Assembly: GCA_040954595.2 (NCBI GenBank)
Contig: CM082584.2
Span: 62,001-126,000 of the forward strand
DNA: 64,000 bases
Origin: Balanoglossus misakiensis
Lineage: Eukaryota; Hemichordata
Direction of reading: 5' to 3'
Part shown: one piece after another, positions 48,034 to 61,170 of the stretch
Position numbering within the stretch: the first letter of the stretch is position 1
How the letters are laid out: each line of letters begins with the position of its first letter
Translations under genes and position numbers: made by a program
The notes under the pieces: model-generated
Told to the model about the DNA's origin: nothing
Seen by the model: the letters and a program-made list of their open reading frames with translations, nothing else
Database searches by the model: none

Positions 48034-48461
48034 TGCCTACAACTTATATTAGGCTGGTATCAAGTTGTTCACACCTCCATAGATCACATGGCAGTGACTG
48101 TGAGGCAAGGGCTTCCTTTCATGAAATCAAAGACCTGTGTACTGGAGGAGGGTTCCTTGCAAATGCTTGACTTGACTTCAAGCACACCTGTAGACTCATA
48201 TGTAAATTTACACTATCTGGCCTGGAGTGAGAATTTCCATAGTGGATGTGTGTTGACAAAAGGCAGTAAAATTGGCCAGTCGCGCATAATGTTTCTTGAA
48301 CCAAGACAATCAAGACATTATGCGCCACGAAAGTGATTTTGATTGGAAAGAGTGTACTCTTGCATTCGATGTCAAGAACTCTCCAAGCTCTGCTGTGGTG
48401 ATGGCTACACCTATGCTCAGGAAACATGCAGTATTTGAATGAGACTGCGCTGTATACTTAC

Positions 48462-48584
48462 ATATCTCACACCTATCACCTTTGTAGCAACCAGTACATA
48501 TGCAGGTGAGATCAAAGCAGGAATTTCGAGCCGGTTGACAGAAGCCACCATTCTGGCACGGATTTGGTTGACACTGGTTGAGTC
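48462..48584 (-). CDS. EGF2 exon, intact (unit 3)
   Basis: 123 nt, eight Cys, identical motifs to unit 1. Confidence 0.8.
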
Positions 48585-48855
48585 CTGCAAGGAAAAGGGT
48601 CAAATTTTCCATGATCATCAGGGGTGAGTTTCCTTCAAAAATTGTGATGTGACAAACCGACAAATTAGCATATTAGCATAATCAGAATAAATAAAAAAAA
48701 TGCACAGGTAGTTTAAAAGAACAACAACTTTCGAAACGGAATAGAGCTAAGCTGCTATCCCTTTCTATTTTTGTGTTTGTACAACATCAGTGAAGTTTAA
48801 ATCATAATAAAAAAATGATAATTATCATTATTAACTGCTACAGATTCAAACTTAC

Positions 48856-48969
48856 TTGTCTCACAACTGGTTCCCTAGTAACACTCTGTGCACATGCAAA
48901 TTGTGGCAGTACAAGAATTTACCTGTTGTTGGCAGGTACCTCCATTGAGACAAGGACTTCATAAGTTGT
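48856..48969 (-). pseudogene. EGF1 exon with TGA and TAG (unit 3)
   Basis: 114 nt, same two stops as unit 1. Confidence 0.65.
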
Positions 48970-49015
48970 CTGAAAACACCAGTTTGCCCAATTTTCACTA
49001 ATGTATAGGAATACA

Positions 49016-49666
49016 TGAGAAGTCGGGCAGATTAGAAGTCGGCCAGTTCGCGCGCATGAGAAGTCGGCCAGTATGAGAAGTCGGCCAGTTGTTGAACTTG
49101 TACCCGAATAGTGCAGTAATGACCCAGATTACTTTAACAACACTTAATAAAATATAATTGCACTAAATATTTTCATTTGGACGGATTTCCCAAATTCTTG
49201 ACAACACAATGGCGTCATTTCAAATAATGGCGTCTGGCATCCGTACCAGTTCCCCAGCCCCGTATCCGCGTAAGGAGCTTAGGTTGTTCGCCAAATTCCT
49301 GTGACATTTCTGATTAAAGGGAGTTGTTTCAAAGCCTACTAAAATACATAGAAGATGTATGTGTATATTCATACTTTCTGAGACAACACCAAACAAACAA
49401 ACAAACAAACGTGACAAGGAACAGACTACTGGCGCAGCTCAAGAAGTGCAGGTGACTGATGTTGACGTACCCCGGTGACGTACATGAAAAGTGAACAGAC
49501 AGTTTTAAAATTCATCGGCTATTTGTACAAATATCTCAGCTCCTGTACATCAAGGAAACATTTCGTAGTGAAACAGTTATATATAACACAAAGTACCAGG
49601 GTTCTCTCCCACAGGCCGACTTCTCGTACTGGCCGAGACCGACTTCTCATACTGGTTGACTTCTCA
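49016..49666. mobile_element. Element with inverted TGAGAAGTCGGCCAG clusters (units 3/4 junction)
   Basis: Same arms as 16344-16987. The AAAC run inside is longer here. Confidence 0.45.
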
Positions 49667-49785
49667 GGACACCATGTATAGCTAGCTGTTGAACTCAAAA
49701 AAATATGTAAAACTACAAGTGATGTAAACAACTTGTGGAACCATGTTCAAATCGAGACAAGAAGAAAAGGGATTTCAAGACTTAC

Positions 49786-49882
49786 CTCCTTCAGCACTTT
49801 ACTGCCCTGTAGCGCACTGTGTGACACTTGTAGTTGTGCATTCATAACCAGAAGGACGTGGCCGAACCTAGCGAGTATGAAC
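49786..49882 (-). pseudogene. CR5 exon, broken (unit 4)
   Basis: 97 nt, shared lesions. Confidence 0.5.
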
Positions 49883-50118
49883 CTATCACAGAAAAAATTC
49901 AAAGAACGATTTTTACCACCATGGTTTGGTCCAACGATCCCTTATTAGAGAGATGTCCGTAATCACAGGTTTTACTGTACAATACCTCTTCAGTGGAATC
50001 ATTGTGTTTTTCAAAGTGCATCACAATATCAACTCCAATAAGCATAACAGTTTAATTTTCTGTGTATGCCATGCTATAACACAGGGAAGTCACAAGAGTG
50101 ATTTGCAGCCCAACTTAC

Positions 50119-50316
50119 CAGTAACTGTTGAACAATCCACTACGGGTGACATGGTTGGACACTTGGATCCCGCTGGACAAAGCGTGCATGTGCCGTCGCC
50201 TTCCATAGCATATTCACCATTGCCACAGTCGAGCGGATCTTACATTGGATCTGAACACGATTGTCCAGCAGGGCACAGAAGACAGGATGTGCGTGCAGGC
50301 TCCTCACTTATTTCAT
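50119..50316 (-). pseudogene. CR4 exon with TAA (unit 4)
   Basis: 198 nt. TAA at 50242-50240. Reads CTLCPAGSKC. Confidence 0.65.
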
Positions 50317-50695
50317 CTGATTAAAGAAAATGAGGTTTTTAGTGATGTATTTGTGATACAGTGTCATTTAAAATAACAAATTACTTGAGATGATTCACTT
50401 CATAATTCTGAGACAAGTATACAGGCATGTAGAAAATTCTTTGGAGGACATTAAACGTCATTTCTAATCAACCATTTTCTGAATATCATAAGACTCTGCG
50501 AGATCTCACATGGCTAACCGGGTCTCGCAAGATCTCGCACTGAGTTGATAATCTGTTGTAAACACATACATACATACACACACACACATACCCCCAGTCG
50601 CACTGACTTGAAAATCTGTTGTAAACACATACATGCAAACACACATACCCCTCAGTTTCATCACACAGCAAACTGAACAAGTACCACAATCTTAC

Positions 50696-50829
50696 CATTT
50701 GTACATCTGGTACAGTTTGTTGCACCAGCCAATGACACGTAACCCTTGGTACACTTGAATTGCGATGCACTGGGATCTATGCAGGCGTACCCTTGCTCAC
50801 AAATAGTACAATGTTCAGCACCAGCTGAT
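50696..50829 (-). CDS. CR3 exon, open (unit 4)
   Basis: As unit 1. The phase-1 acceptor gives 50696-50824. Confidence 0.6.
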
Positions 50830-51083
50830 CTGTAAATCAAACAGAGAATTTACACACCAAGTTAACCTTTGAATACCACTGTAAAAATTTGGTGCAAATT
50901 TTAATTATTTTCATAAATAGAGGTCTATTCAAATTTGGAAAAATTGTCATTTTTTCATTCATATATTATATCAGTAAATTTTAAATACAGAAATAGAAAA
51001 TGATCCCATCCTATTTTTCAGTTAGTAAATTACCTGACCTAATGTTTGATGTTGGAAATAAAGGTGGGTGGGTAGAAGTTTAC

Positions 51084-51214
51084 CTGTTATGCAAGAGGTA
51101 CAGCGAGACATCCTTTGTCCAAGGCCGAACTGTAATAACCAGCCGAGCATAAAATCACAGTGTTACCATTTGGACATTGGTTACCAGCTGGGCAATCAGC
51201 ACATGATGTTTGTG
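51084..51214 (-). pseudogene. CR2 exon, -1 frameshift (unit 4)
   Basis: 131 nt, shared break. Confidence 0.65.
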
Positions 51215-52194
51215 CTGAAAATAAACAGAGATTTATAGAATCTTATAGTCACAGTCATACCTTCAAAGACGTGGGATTCTCACGCGGGTTGGGGAGACAA
51301 AAATCCCTGGCAAAAGATTGAGGACAGGAAAATGCCAATCCAGAGATATTGGTAACAGAAACTGTGTACAGTCAATGCCATACGGCAGTGTGCTGTTCTA
51401 ACAACAGACAAGATCGTGACGATCATAGTCTGTGTTGGAGATTTGGAAAAGAGCAAATTTGGTGAAAAGACGGGACAAAACAAAAGTCTACTTATACGAT
51501 GCACATGAAAACTGGATGAAAGCGAAGCAGTCCACTATTTGAATGCATTGGATGTAAAATTGGCAGAATATTTGGACTGGACGTAATGTTTGTACGCACA
51601 GAATTACGTACATGCACATAAGATGATCGTCCGCCTTAAAGGCACGTAAGCTGCAACTGGATAAAAAAATTAAAGTTTTAAATAATCTCATATATGCTTT
51701 TAATTATGTCTATTAAATGATATTTCATGATAATATATCAAGCTCAACACTTATTTATGACACAATGGCCAAAAATTAAAGAAAAAACGAAAATTCCTGC
51801 AATTTTAAAAAAAGTGCAATATTGCAATGAAAAATGGAAATCTGATGTCTCAGTGGTGTACATTTACTTCCATGAGCTCAAGTGGATGAGATCATGTTTT
51901 GTTTATGAAGTTTCAAAACCGGAAATGCAACATTTTCATTGTTTCTTGCATTTTCCCAGGGTGGCGGCCATAATCGCTTGCGGCAAAGCTTTATTATTTA
52001 TCTGGTTAAAACTTGCATATGCACTCATATTTAGGGTTTATAATGCTTGTGTATAGTTCACTGCCTTCATCTGCATGGACTAATGGTAGTGCAGTTTTAA
52101 ACAAAAATTATGAAAATTATCCCAAAAGTTACAGCTTACGTGCCTTTAAGTGAAAGATTACACAGTAATGCCCAAACTTTAAGTGCTGACTCAC

Positions 52195-52399
52195 CATCTA
52201 TATTAGTGTAGTATCCATCTTCACACACCTCTGGCTCCGACATACCATCATATTGGCACTTATACCCGGGGCAGGACAAGGCGTACAGTCTATACTTCCA
52301 TTGTTGGCAAAATATCCCAGTCCGCATTGTGTTGGTGATGAGAGGCTGGCTGTTCCACACATGAAACCCCTGGACACAGCGTGCATGCTTCAGAACATG
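52195..52399 (-). pseudogene. CR1 exon, two frameshifts (unit 4)
   Basis: 205 nt, shared breaks. The 416-bp deletion begins 23 bp upstream of its acceptor end and leaves the acceptor in place. Confidence 0.65.
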
Positions 52400-52422
52400 C
52401 TGAACTTTAACTTCCAGCTGCG

Positions 52423-52489
52423 AGAGAATAAAAAAATCCACAATTAAAAAAAATGACAATACTTTCCATTTTATTGAACGTACATCCTT
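52423..52489. mobile_element. Foldback element remnant (unit 4)
   Basis: Only the outer right arm survives the private deletion. Confidence 0.45.
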
Positions 52490-52961
52490 AATGTTACTTA
52501 GGTAGTGGAGCATCAAAACCCAATTTTCATATCGATTGTGTATTTTGTGATAAAAGCACCAAACTTGGCTCAGATGTGTGTTAATGTGTACTGAACAAAT
52601 TCAGATAGCGAGTCACTAAATATCTGTTGAAGAGTTTCCATGGCAACCAATTTTTTTTCAAAATGGCCGCAAATACAGATAATCACACCTGTTAAACATC
52701 AAAATAAATTCAGATTACAATATTTGAAACAAGAAACTACGGAAAGAATGGTTTGCAATAGAACTATGGTTATTAAAGTACAAATGTACTTATAAGGATA
52801 ACTAAGGGATCAAAATACAGGTGCAACTTTCAATCCCTGGTACTCGCATTAGTATAGGTGCTCCCCCTAGTCAAACATTACGGCTAGTTGCGATATTTAA
52901 CTTGAAGTACGTAAATTACACACACACGAATCGCAACAGTTAGCGAGTCACTAAATATCTA

Positions 52962-55166
52962 TTGAAGAGTGACTATGCAGTATTCAAGATCCACCCTTTC
53001 CACAATACGTGTGAACTTCTACTCTCTACATGGAATGTCCGCTCAGCTAGATGCAAATCATTAGACATTGCAGACTACATCACAGATAAAGAAATTGATA
53101 TTCTTGTACTCACTGAAACATGGTTGAAGGAATCTGGTGACGAACACGTAATGGCTGAATGTACACCACCAGGCTATGCTGTCAAACATCTACCTGGGGT
53201 TGGCAAGATCGGTGGAGGCTTAGCTTAAATTCATAAGCTAGCACTAAAATAAACAGCTTGGAAGCCTATTCTCTCTGTTAAATCTTTTGAGGCAGCGGAA
53301 GCAACTATTCTTCACCAGAAACTTTCCATGAAAATAATTCTTGTCTACCGTCCACCACCATCAGTTAATAATAAATTCACCGCACCACAGTTCATGGAAG
53401 AGTTCAGTACAACACTTGAGAAGTATGTCACCTGCTCAAGTAATCTCTTCATCGTAGGAGATTTCAATATTCACCTAGAAGATGATAAGAATCCAGTAAC
53501 ACAGAAATTCAATGGAATCATCAGCGCCTGTAATCTGAAACAATGGGTCCAACAACCAACACACAGAAAGGGTCATACTCTTGATCTCATCTTATCTAAC
53601 TCTGCGTCTAACATCAAGAGTGTCTCTGTAGACTGCTTGGAACTCTCTGATCACAATTCTGTCAATGCAAAACTTGCTCTTCCGAAACCAACACACAGTA
53701 GACGTCAAATATCTTATCGTCATATCTGCCATTTCAATTGATAGTTTCAGCCATGATCTCGACAAAATACATCAAATGTCCTAGCCTCCAAATGACCTCT
53801 CCTCAGCCATATCAGCTTATAACCAACCCGTCAGTCTCCATCTAAAACACGTGTACTTGATCTCATCCCTACAGCACTTGATAAGCAATGTCTTGGTAAT
53901 CTGCTCACTATCATAGCCACAATTATCAATTTGTCACTCAAAACTGGAACTGTTCCTGAATAACTTAAAATAGCAGTCATCACACCAATATACTCAAGAA
54001 ACCTTCGCTCGACAAAAACATTTTCAAGAACTATAGACCAGTTTCAAACCTAACCTTCCTGTCAAAAGTAATCGGGAAGATTGTAGCACAACAACTGACA
54101 TCATATTTGACTACCAACTCACTACAAGAACCACTGCAGTCAGCGTACCGAAAGGATCACAGTACCGAAACAGCACTTACTAAAGTCAACAACGATATTT
54201 GTATGGCACTGGATGCCGGTAAATGTGTACTCATGGTTCTCCTCGATCTCTCCTCTGTGTTTGATACCATAGATCACGACACAATCATCTCAAGGTTATC
54301 AAAACTGGGCATCACCAACATCGCACTACAATGGTTCTCATCATATCTTAAGAACAGACAGCAGTTTGTATGGCACAATGTCAGAACCTCAATATCTACA
54401 ATATGGAGTACCACACGGTTCAGTGCTTGGCCCACTTTTGTTCTGCAGCTACATCCAACCACTTGCTCAACTTATTTGTCACCACAACATCAATTTTCAC
54501 CAATATGCCGATGACAACCAACTATACCAATATTTCTTCCAGTTAGACACCATAAGTACATTAGACAAGATGGAAAGGGCAGTTCACGAAATAAAAACCT
54601 GGATGACACATAATAAACTTCAACTAAATGTTGGCAAACCCGAGGTACTCCTGATAAGGTCTCAGTTCAACCGCTCGCCTCGTCCCATAAACCACATGAG
54701 CATTGGATCATGTTGTGTTCAAATTGTGAATTCTGCACGGAATATAGGTGTGACATTCGACGACAATTACACTTTCAATAAGCACATTAATGCAATTTGC
54801 AAGTCAATTTTCTTCCATCTGCGTCAAATCAGCCACATTCGCCGTTACCTCACTAAGGAAGTTTGCCAGATGCTGGTTCATGCTCTAATCACATCAAAAC
54901 TGGACTACTGCATTGCAATACTCTGTGGTTTACCATCATCATGCATTCAACCGCTACAGCATGCCCTGAATTCTGCAGCCACCATGGCCTCCTTCACAAA
55001 AACCTCACCAGACCCCATAATGCCTCCATCTCTTACACCACACCTTATACCCACCACAAATCCTAGCCATCACCCAACCTATCATAGCCCAAACAATCCA
55101 AACCCAATCAAAATTGACCCTAGCCCCACTTATCAAGCCATCAATGCTCAACGGCAACCCAAATAA
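52962..55166 (+). pseudogene. Broken CR1/L2-like LINE (unit 4)
   Basis: Same motifs and frameshifts. Endonuclease SDHNSV instead of SDHNPV. Confidence 0.85.
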
Positions 55167-55498
55167 CACTTAACTTAAAGATTGGCATAAATCCAAACTC
55201 ATACCACTGCGACCCCAAATATACAACACAAAGACTCAATCACGAACCAATACCTACCATTTGTAGCAACTACACGACCAAAGATTTGATCCCATCTATC
55301 ATCCATATATCATCAGAAAGTTGGGACGATGAGCAATGGGGCAGAGACTGATCATCAAAAATTTGAGACAGGGAATTCCAACAAATGAGATCATTAAGTT
55401 AAATATGCAAAGCAAATCAGAAAAGAGAATCAGAAGATTTTCTCCGAAGGACACCTTGCAAATTCATGATTGGAAAGACACTGCAGTCACATGTATAT

Positions 55499-55658
55499 TG
55501 TAGTGTCCAAACACTAGTGAGCATCTATACTTTATACATTCTGTAAAATGACGTAATGCAACATTCGGGTCATTATGAATAAAGTGCGTGAATGAGGCTA
55601 GGCACTCTCACTCTTACATGCCGGACTTGGTGTCTCATGTTGTCATTATTGCCCACCC
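55499..55658 (+). mobile_element. Putative 5' LTR (unit 4)
   Basis: As unit 3. Confidence 0.35.
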
Positions 55659-55691
55659 ACGATTCTATATTTGGCGACGAGGACGGAGAAC

Positions 55692-56764
55692 ATGGAGAAT
55701 CAGCTAGCCGTCAATGCCGAGTTTTCCTGTTCATTCAGTCTCGACAACCACCAGTACGAGATGGAAAAAGTACATGGTTAGAGTAGAAAACGCATTTGTC
55801 GCATTCAACATTACAGATGACAAGCGACAACGTGCACTGCTATTGCACTGGGCAGGTGAGGAAGTTTCCGACTTCTTTGATACTCTACCAGATACAGGAA
55901 CGAGCTGTGAAACAGCCAAATTAAAGCTTACGTCGTACTTCTCACCCAAACGGAACATTGAATACGAACGATTCATCTTCAGAGACACCATACAAAACAA
56001 CGGCGAATCGATTGATGCCTATCACACTTGTTTGCAACGCCTAGCAGAAACATATGTGACTTCACCAATAAGGATCAAGAGGTCAAATCACAAATCATAT
56101 GAGGATTCACATCAGCCCGTCTCAGACGTCGTGCTCTTTGGGAGGAGACGACACTAGAGAATCTACTGAGGTTCAGGCTAGTGGGATTGAGGAGAAACCC
56201 CATAATAATGGTGCAGACACGGCATCTGTGAATGCGGTCAGAAAACAGCGCCATCAACGCCCGAAACCCAATAAACAAAAGAGAGCTCATCAGCAGCCAG
56301 CGAAAGGACCGTCCACTTGTTATTATTGTGGTGGCACCTATCCACATGACTCAGTATGTCCAGCTAAAGGCAAGTCATGCAGGAAGTGTGGCAAACCTAA
56401 CCATTTTGCCAAATGCTACCGATCAAAAGGCAAGGCAAATAGGGTAGACAAGGATGAAACTGTCAAAGCTGTGCATAAAGTGGAAGACAGCTCGGGAGAT
56501 GAATACTGCTTCACTGTACAACAATCAAATGGCAGGAGGCCTCAAGTAACAGTGCAGATAGAACAAACAGCAGTTGCCTCACTGATCGACCCTGGTTCTA
56601 CAATAAACATGATGAGTGTAAACACATACAACAACCTAAAGAACAAACCCATGTGGCAAACAGAAAGCCTGTTTTACCACTGCCAGCAGTGCATTATTGA
56701 GTATTTTAGCATCGCTGGATTTAGCTCTCGTTCAATCAGAATTGCGGACGGTAGCATGATATAA
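55692..56764 (+). pseudogene. LTR-retrotransposon gag-protease fragment (unit 4)
   Basis: Shared frameshifts plus a private 28-nt deletion at 56170. Second zinc knuckle keeps His. Confidence 0.8.
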
Positions 56765-57157
56765 TATAATTGAGAATAAATCTCACGACAAGTGTACAGT
56801 TTGACAATGTACACAGATAATCCGTTTCAACAATGTTTCCTTTGTAGTGTGAATAAAACTGCACACTTTGCAAGTTTTCAACTTCAAAACACTATGGCTA
56901 TTACAAAGACAAAGCTGCTAATATACAGTGTATACCTGTCATTTTTGTTTGTGGTGAGATTTTCATTGGCACAGTCGCACAGAGCTCACACAAGAGGAAA
57001 TTACACTTTCTGTTGAATTCACTGCATCCTGCTAACTTTAAGTCATATATCCAGTGAAACATTAAGTTATAGAATTTTCCATCGCAGTATTCTGTTTTAT
57101 ATACATGTATAGCAGTCCCACACATATTGATTAATTTGACAAAAGAAACTGACTGAC

Positions 57158-57273
57158 AATTTTCACAACGCTCCCAGTATAGCATCCTTGGCAGGTGCAC
57201 GTCAATGCCCCACACGAGGTTAGGGTTGGCAAGTGCTGCCATTTTGACATGGGTTGTTAGCACTGATCAATTC
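57158..57273 (-). pseudogene. EGF12 exon, frameshifted (unit 4)
   Basis: 116 nt, shared lesions. Confidence 0.55.
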
Positions 57274-58206
57274 CTACGCATGACAGAAAAATGAAGAATT
57301 AGGCTATGGGCCGGACCTGCCTATCGTTTCAAAACGCACTCTGTATAATAGGGTCTATTTCTTTTACATAAAAACAAGTCATCTTGCTCTAATATGATAA
57401 AAGAAAAAAACTTCAACTTAAATATTGCGTCCTCAGAGGTAATATCGAGCCCTAAAAATCAGGTATGCTAATGCGGTTAAAGGTCGTGCAGTTCTCCTTA
57501 TAACAAGCGATCTTATTGGTGGTTACGTGACTGCACCAATCACAGAATGCGTTATGTCACTCAGCAATTACACACGCAGGGCAAACTATCAGGCAGCTAC
57601 ATGTATACTAGTATACATGTTACAGAAGATTAAACAGAATTGTTGGTAAGGAAAGTTTGAGCAGACTAGTCCATTCAATGTAAAAAATGGGGCTGATTCC
57701 AAAAAAGTCAGTCTTATTGACCCCTTTCAAGACAAAATTGCCATTTTTGCCACTTTTAACCCAAAAGGTCATTTAAAAAACACTCAAAACACACTGTTTT
57801 CATCACATTCGGAGATCTGATGACATTTGAGGATTATGCGGAAACAGTGACACACCAGAATAAAAATTACAGGTGACATTTGCAAGCAGATATGATCTGA
57901 CCATATAGAAATATGGAATGTAAAAACATTAACAAGGAACATGCCCAATAAACTGTCATGTGTCATGGCAGTCTTACAAGTGGTGCTAGAAAAAAAAATG
58001 ACCAAAAATTGTCTGTACAAACACATATGCGAAGCAACTTCTTTCAGTCAGCCCTGGAACAGACACACACTGACCTGCCACTGGTAATTAAAATTTGATA
58101 GCTGGTGGTCTCTGTAACAGCTGGCCTATTTAAGTTATGTAAACATGTCTTTGTTCGAGGTAACAACTCCTTGTAAATAGTAACTTTAAAAACAACTGGA
58201 CAATTT

Positions 58207-59162
58207 GTTTAGGAGAAGATTTGCTAACCAAAAACTAAGAAACTTACCAAAAAAACTCGCTAAATATTTAATCTTTCTGATCTCAGAACCGAATTATATC
58301 CTAAATTTCAAAGCAATCAGAGAAAAAACTAATTTCAAAGCAATCCAACAAGCAGTTTCACAGAAAATATTTGTTCAAAAGTGGCAAAAACACAAATATG
58401 CAAATATCACCAAAATTGTACAATATCTTACTTCAATCACTACAAGGAACATGCTGCCTAAGTTCAATGCAATAGGACAAGCGGTTTCAGTGAAAACAAT
58501 TTTTGACAAAAATTGCAAAAGTTTCCACGATAACACATTTATGCAAATATCTTTTTTTTTTACAACATATTATTTAGGTTACCCCTACGAACATGCCTAC
58601 CAAATTGGAAAGCAATCTGGCATGAGGTTTTAAAGAAAAACATTTTTTGACCAAAAATGGCAAATATTGCTCAAAATTATAGATATGCAAATTTTGCAAC
58701 AATTTGAACAAAACTATGGTTACTTAGACAACATTAGGAGGCTTCATACTAAATTTCAAAGACTTTTTACCAATAACATGGAAAAATACAAAAAAATGCA
58801 AAAAAAATAGGAAATCGATAATATTAGCTCAAAACATACAGGATTGTATGAGGTTGATATAAGGTACATGCATACCAATTTTCAAATCAATATGACCAGT
58901 GGTTGTCCAGTTTTTGAGTTTTGACCAATTTCACATTTTCCCAGCTAATTTGCATATTTTTGGCAATGACATCTTCATTTGAACAAACTCCCATCTACAG
59001 CCCTGCCTGCATCTACACGCCAAATATCGAGGTCATACGCGCTGCGGTTTTCAAGTTTTCGATGTGGACGGACATACAGACATACATCCATCCATCCATC
59101 CATCCATACATACAGACGTAACCAATCCCATAAGGTCCCATGGTACATACCAATGGGACCTA
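58207..59162. mobile_element. Degenerate ~140-bp repeat block ending in hairpin (unit 4)
   Basis: Private 34-nt deletion near 58293; otherwise as unit 2. Confidence 0.45.
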
Positions 59163-59178
59163 AAAACTTGTGACTTAC

Positions 59179-59301
59179 ATGTAACACATGTTTGCCCAGT
59201 GTAGCAGGTTGGACAGTTGCAGGTGTAGATTGAGCAGGAGCCTTGAAGTGGCTGATACACTCCGTTATTCAGACATGGGTTTAGAAGACACTGGTTGATC
59301 A
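59179..59301 (-). CDS. EGF11 exon, open, Cys3 to Tyr (unit 4)
   Basis: 123 nt, phase 1/1. One base differs next to the acceptor. Confidence 0.75.
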
Positions 59302-59498
59302 CTAAGGGTGAGAGAAATGAAAAGTATCACATTAGGGTCTTACACACTTGAGTGGGAAGTGAAATCTGTAGCAGACTGTCAGAAGATTGCACATCCGTGT
59401 GATCATGTTCATGTGTGAAGGATAATGAAGACCACTTGATCCAAGCTTGGTGCTACCATCTTTATCATAATTACAGCATCTTATAATATTTACTAGTT

Positions 59499-59526
59499 GG
59501 GGGTGGGGTGGGGTGGGGGTGGGGGT
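59499..59526 (+). other. G-run quadruplex candidate (unit 4)
   Basis: Same as unit 1. Confidence 0.5.
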
Positions 59527-59749
59527 AGTTGATGTCATAACTTTCTGATGTTTCAATTTACGGTTGGAAAAATAGCAACATCTACTCTGATGAGCATTTG
59601 AGTCAATGAAAGTATACATCATGGCTACGGTAGTGCATATAAGTCTCTTGGTTAGCTGCACAATCACAGGCAACTTTATTGAGACAATATCAATGACAAA
59701 GCCCAGCGATTTCTACTTTGTGCGGCAAATCTGACACTGGTTTGCTTAC

Positions 59750-59866
59750 GTTCAGCGCACGTGGTTCCGATGAAACAGCGCGAACTCTGGCATCTGAACT
59801 CGGTGCAGGACACTTGCTGGCAGAATCCACTGTTTAGACAAGGGTTGGGCTGACACGGATTCAAAT
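59750..59866 (-). CDS. EGF10 exon, open (unit 4)
   Basis: 117 nt, phase 1/1. Confidence 0.75.
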
Positions 59867-60250
59867 CTGTGCACAGAAGAGAAAGTGATATAAATTGTGT
59901 ACAGTTAATATTTACTACATATACTTTAAACAGATTTGTGCAGTCAGGGTTGAGTGGTAAAAATCTCAGTTGGTCAACAGAACATCACTGTGACAAATTT
60001 CTTCCATGTTCAACAAAAGAAACGTAATGAAATTTTGACACAGGTGTAATAGTGTCTTAGTGTACCATACGGTGCAGGTTGTTGTTTGGTCAAATACACA
60101 ATCCCCTTTTATGGCACACACATTCTTAATAAATTTCCCCAAAATTGTGTCGTTATTCACTGTTTGATACAGGTTGGAAGAAACCAACTGCAAGCCGATT
60201 ATGTGTTATGTTATTATGTTCCTCTTCATCTGAAATTTAAAATCACTCAC

Positions 60251-60373
60251 ATGTCTGACATAAATCGCCGGAGTAACAGCTTGTACAGGAGCATGTGAAT
60301 TCAGTACACCAATTGGGCGTCAGCACACAGTTTCCACCATTCTGACACTGGATGGGTTGACACTGGTTGACAG
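60251..60373 (-). CDS. EGF9 exon, intact (unit 4)
   Basis: 123 nt, eight Cys. Confidence 0.8.
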
Positions 60374-60668
60374 CTGTGGGATGTGCAGTCAAGATATTGT
60401 CAAAATTACAGAATCTACAAACTACACTCCACAGTCATGTACATGTATACATGACAACAACCAAAGGGCTGTTTTGAAAAACCAAATGCTGTGAAATCCT
60501 TTAGAGTGTGACAAGAAACCACAGTTGCAACCGAAAACAAAAATAGTGATAGCATTAAGCTAGCCCAAAGTTTGAGTTACCAGGGCTTTAATATGTGTAC
60601 CGTACTTATATTATATAATACATAACAAGTGTTTTGCATTGAATAAAATAATATTGGTTTGTACTTAC

Positions 60669-60777
60669 GCATTGTACATGTGGCACCAGTGAAGCATACA
60701 GTCAAACAGGAAACAGCCGTCTCGCGCAACGCATGTGCCACCATTTTGACAAGGCATAGAGTATAACTGATCAATGG
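60669..60777 (-). pseudogene. EGF8 exon with 11-nt deletion (unit 4)
   Basis: 109 nt. The GTAAGT donor is intact, but 11 nt between two CAT triplets are gone at 60697, shifting the frame before ECFTG. Confidence 0.75.
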
Positions 60778-61170
60778 CTGCCAAAACAAAAATGAAAGTA
60801 TCAATTACCTGCTTGTCAAAAACTTGTACATGTACTTGTGATGTTCATTTCGTTTAAATATGTGAGCAATGTCTTCATTCCTTGTTTCAAACCTGTACAT
60901 TTAAAATAACATAATGATGCTATTGCTAGGATTTTTCTGTAAGAATCTTGAAAAATTAAAAAATGTGCCGTCAACATGATACAGAAGGCTTTCCTTTTTA
61001 ACGTGCACCTCACACTCAATTTTGACCCTACATCAGCAAATTTTGAAAGGATGAAACTTAGTAATGCTTCCACCCCATTTATTGGTGTATGGGTCCATCT
61101 ATCACATTGAGAATACCAAAAATGAGGGTTTATATACCACGCTGTGTCATAAAACAGTAATTCGACACAC

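Larger units (their letters stand above)
32785..49581 (-). repeat. Tandem unit 3 (16.8 kb)
   Basis: Third copy, 16797 bp. It has all exons, but EGF3 lost its acceptor half in a 151-bp deletion (junction at 48033/48034) and the LINE has a 23-nt deletion at 38066/38067. It is the only unit with an intact EGF8 exon and donor. Introns have the same content as in unit 1. Confidence 0.95.
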
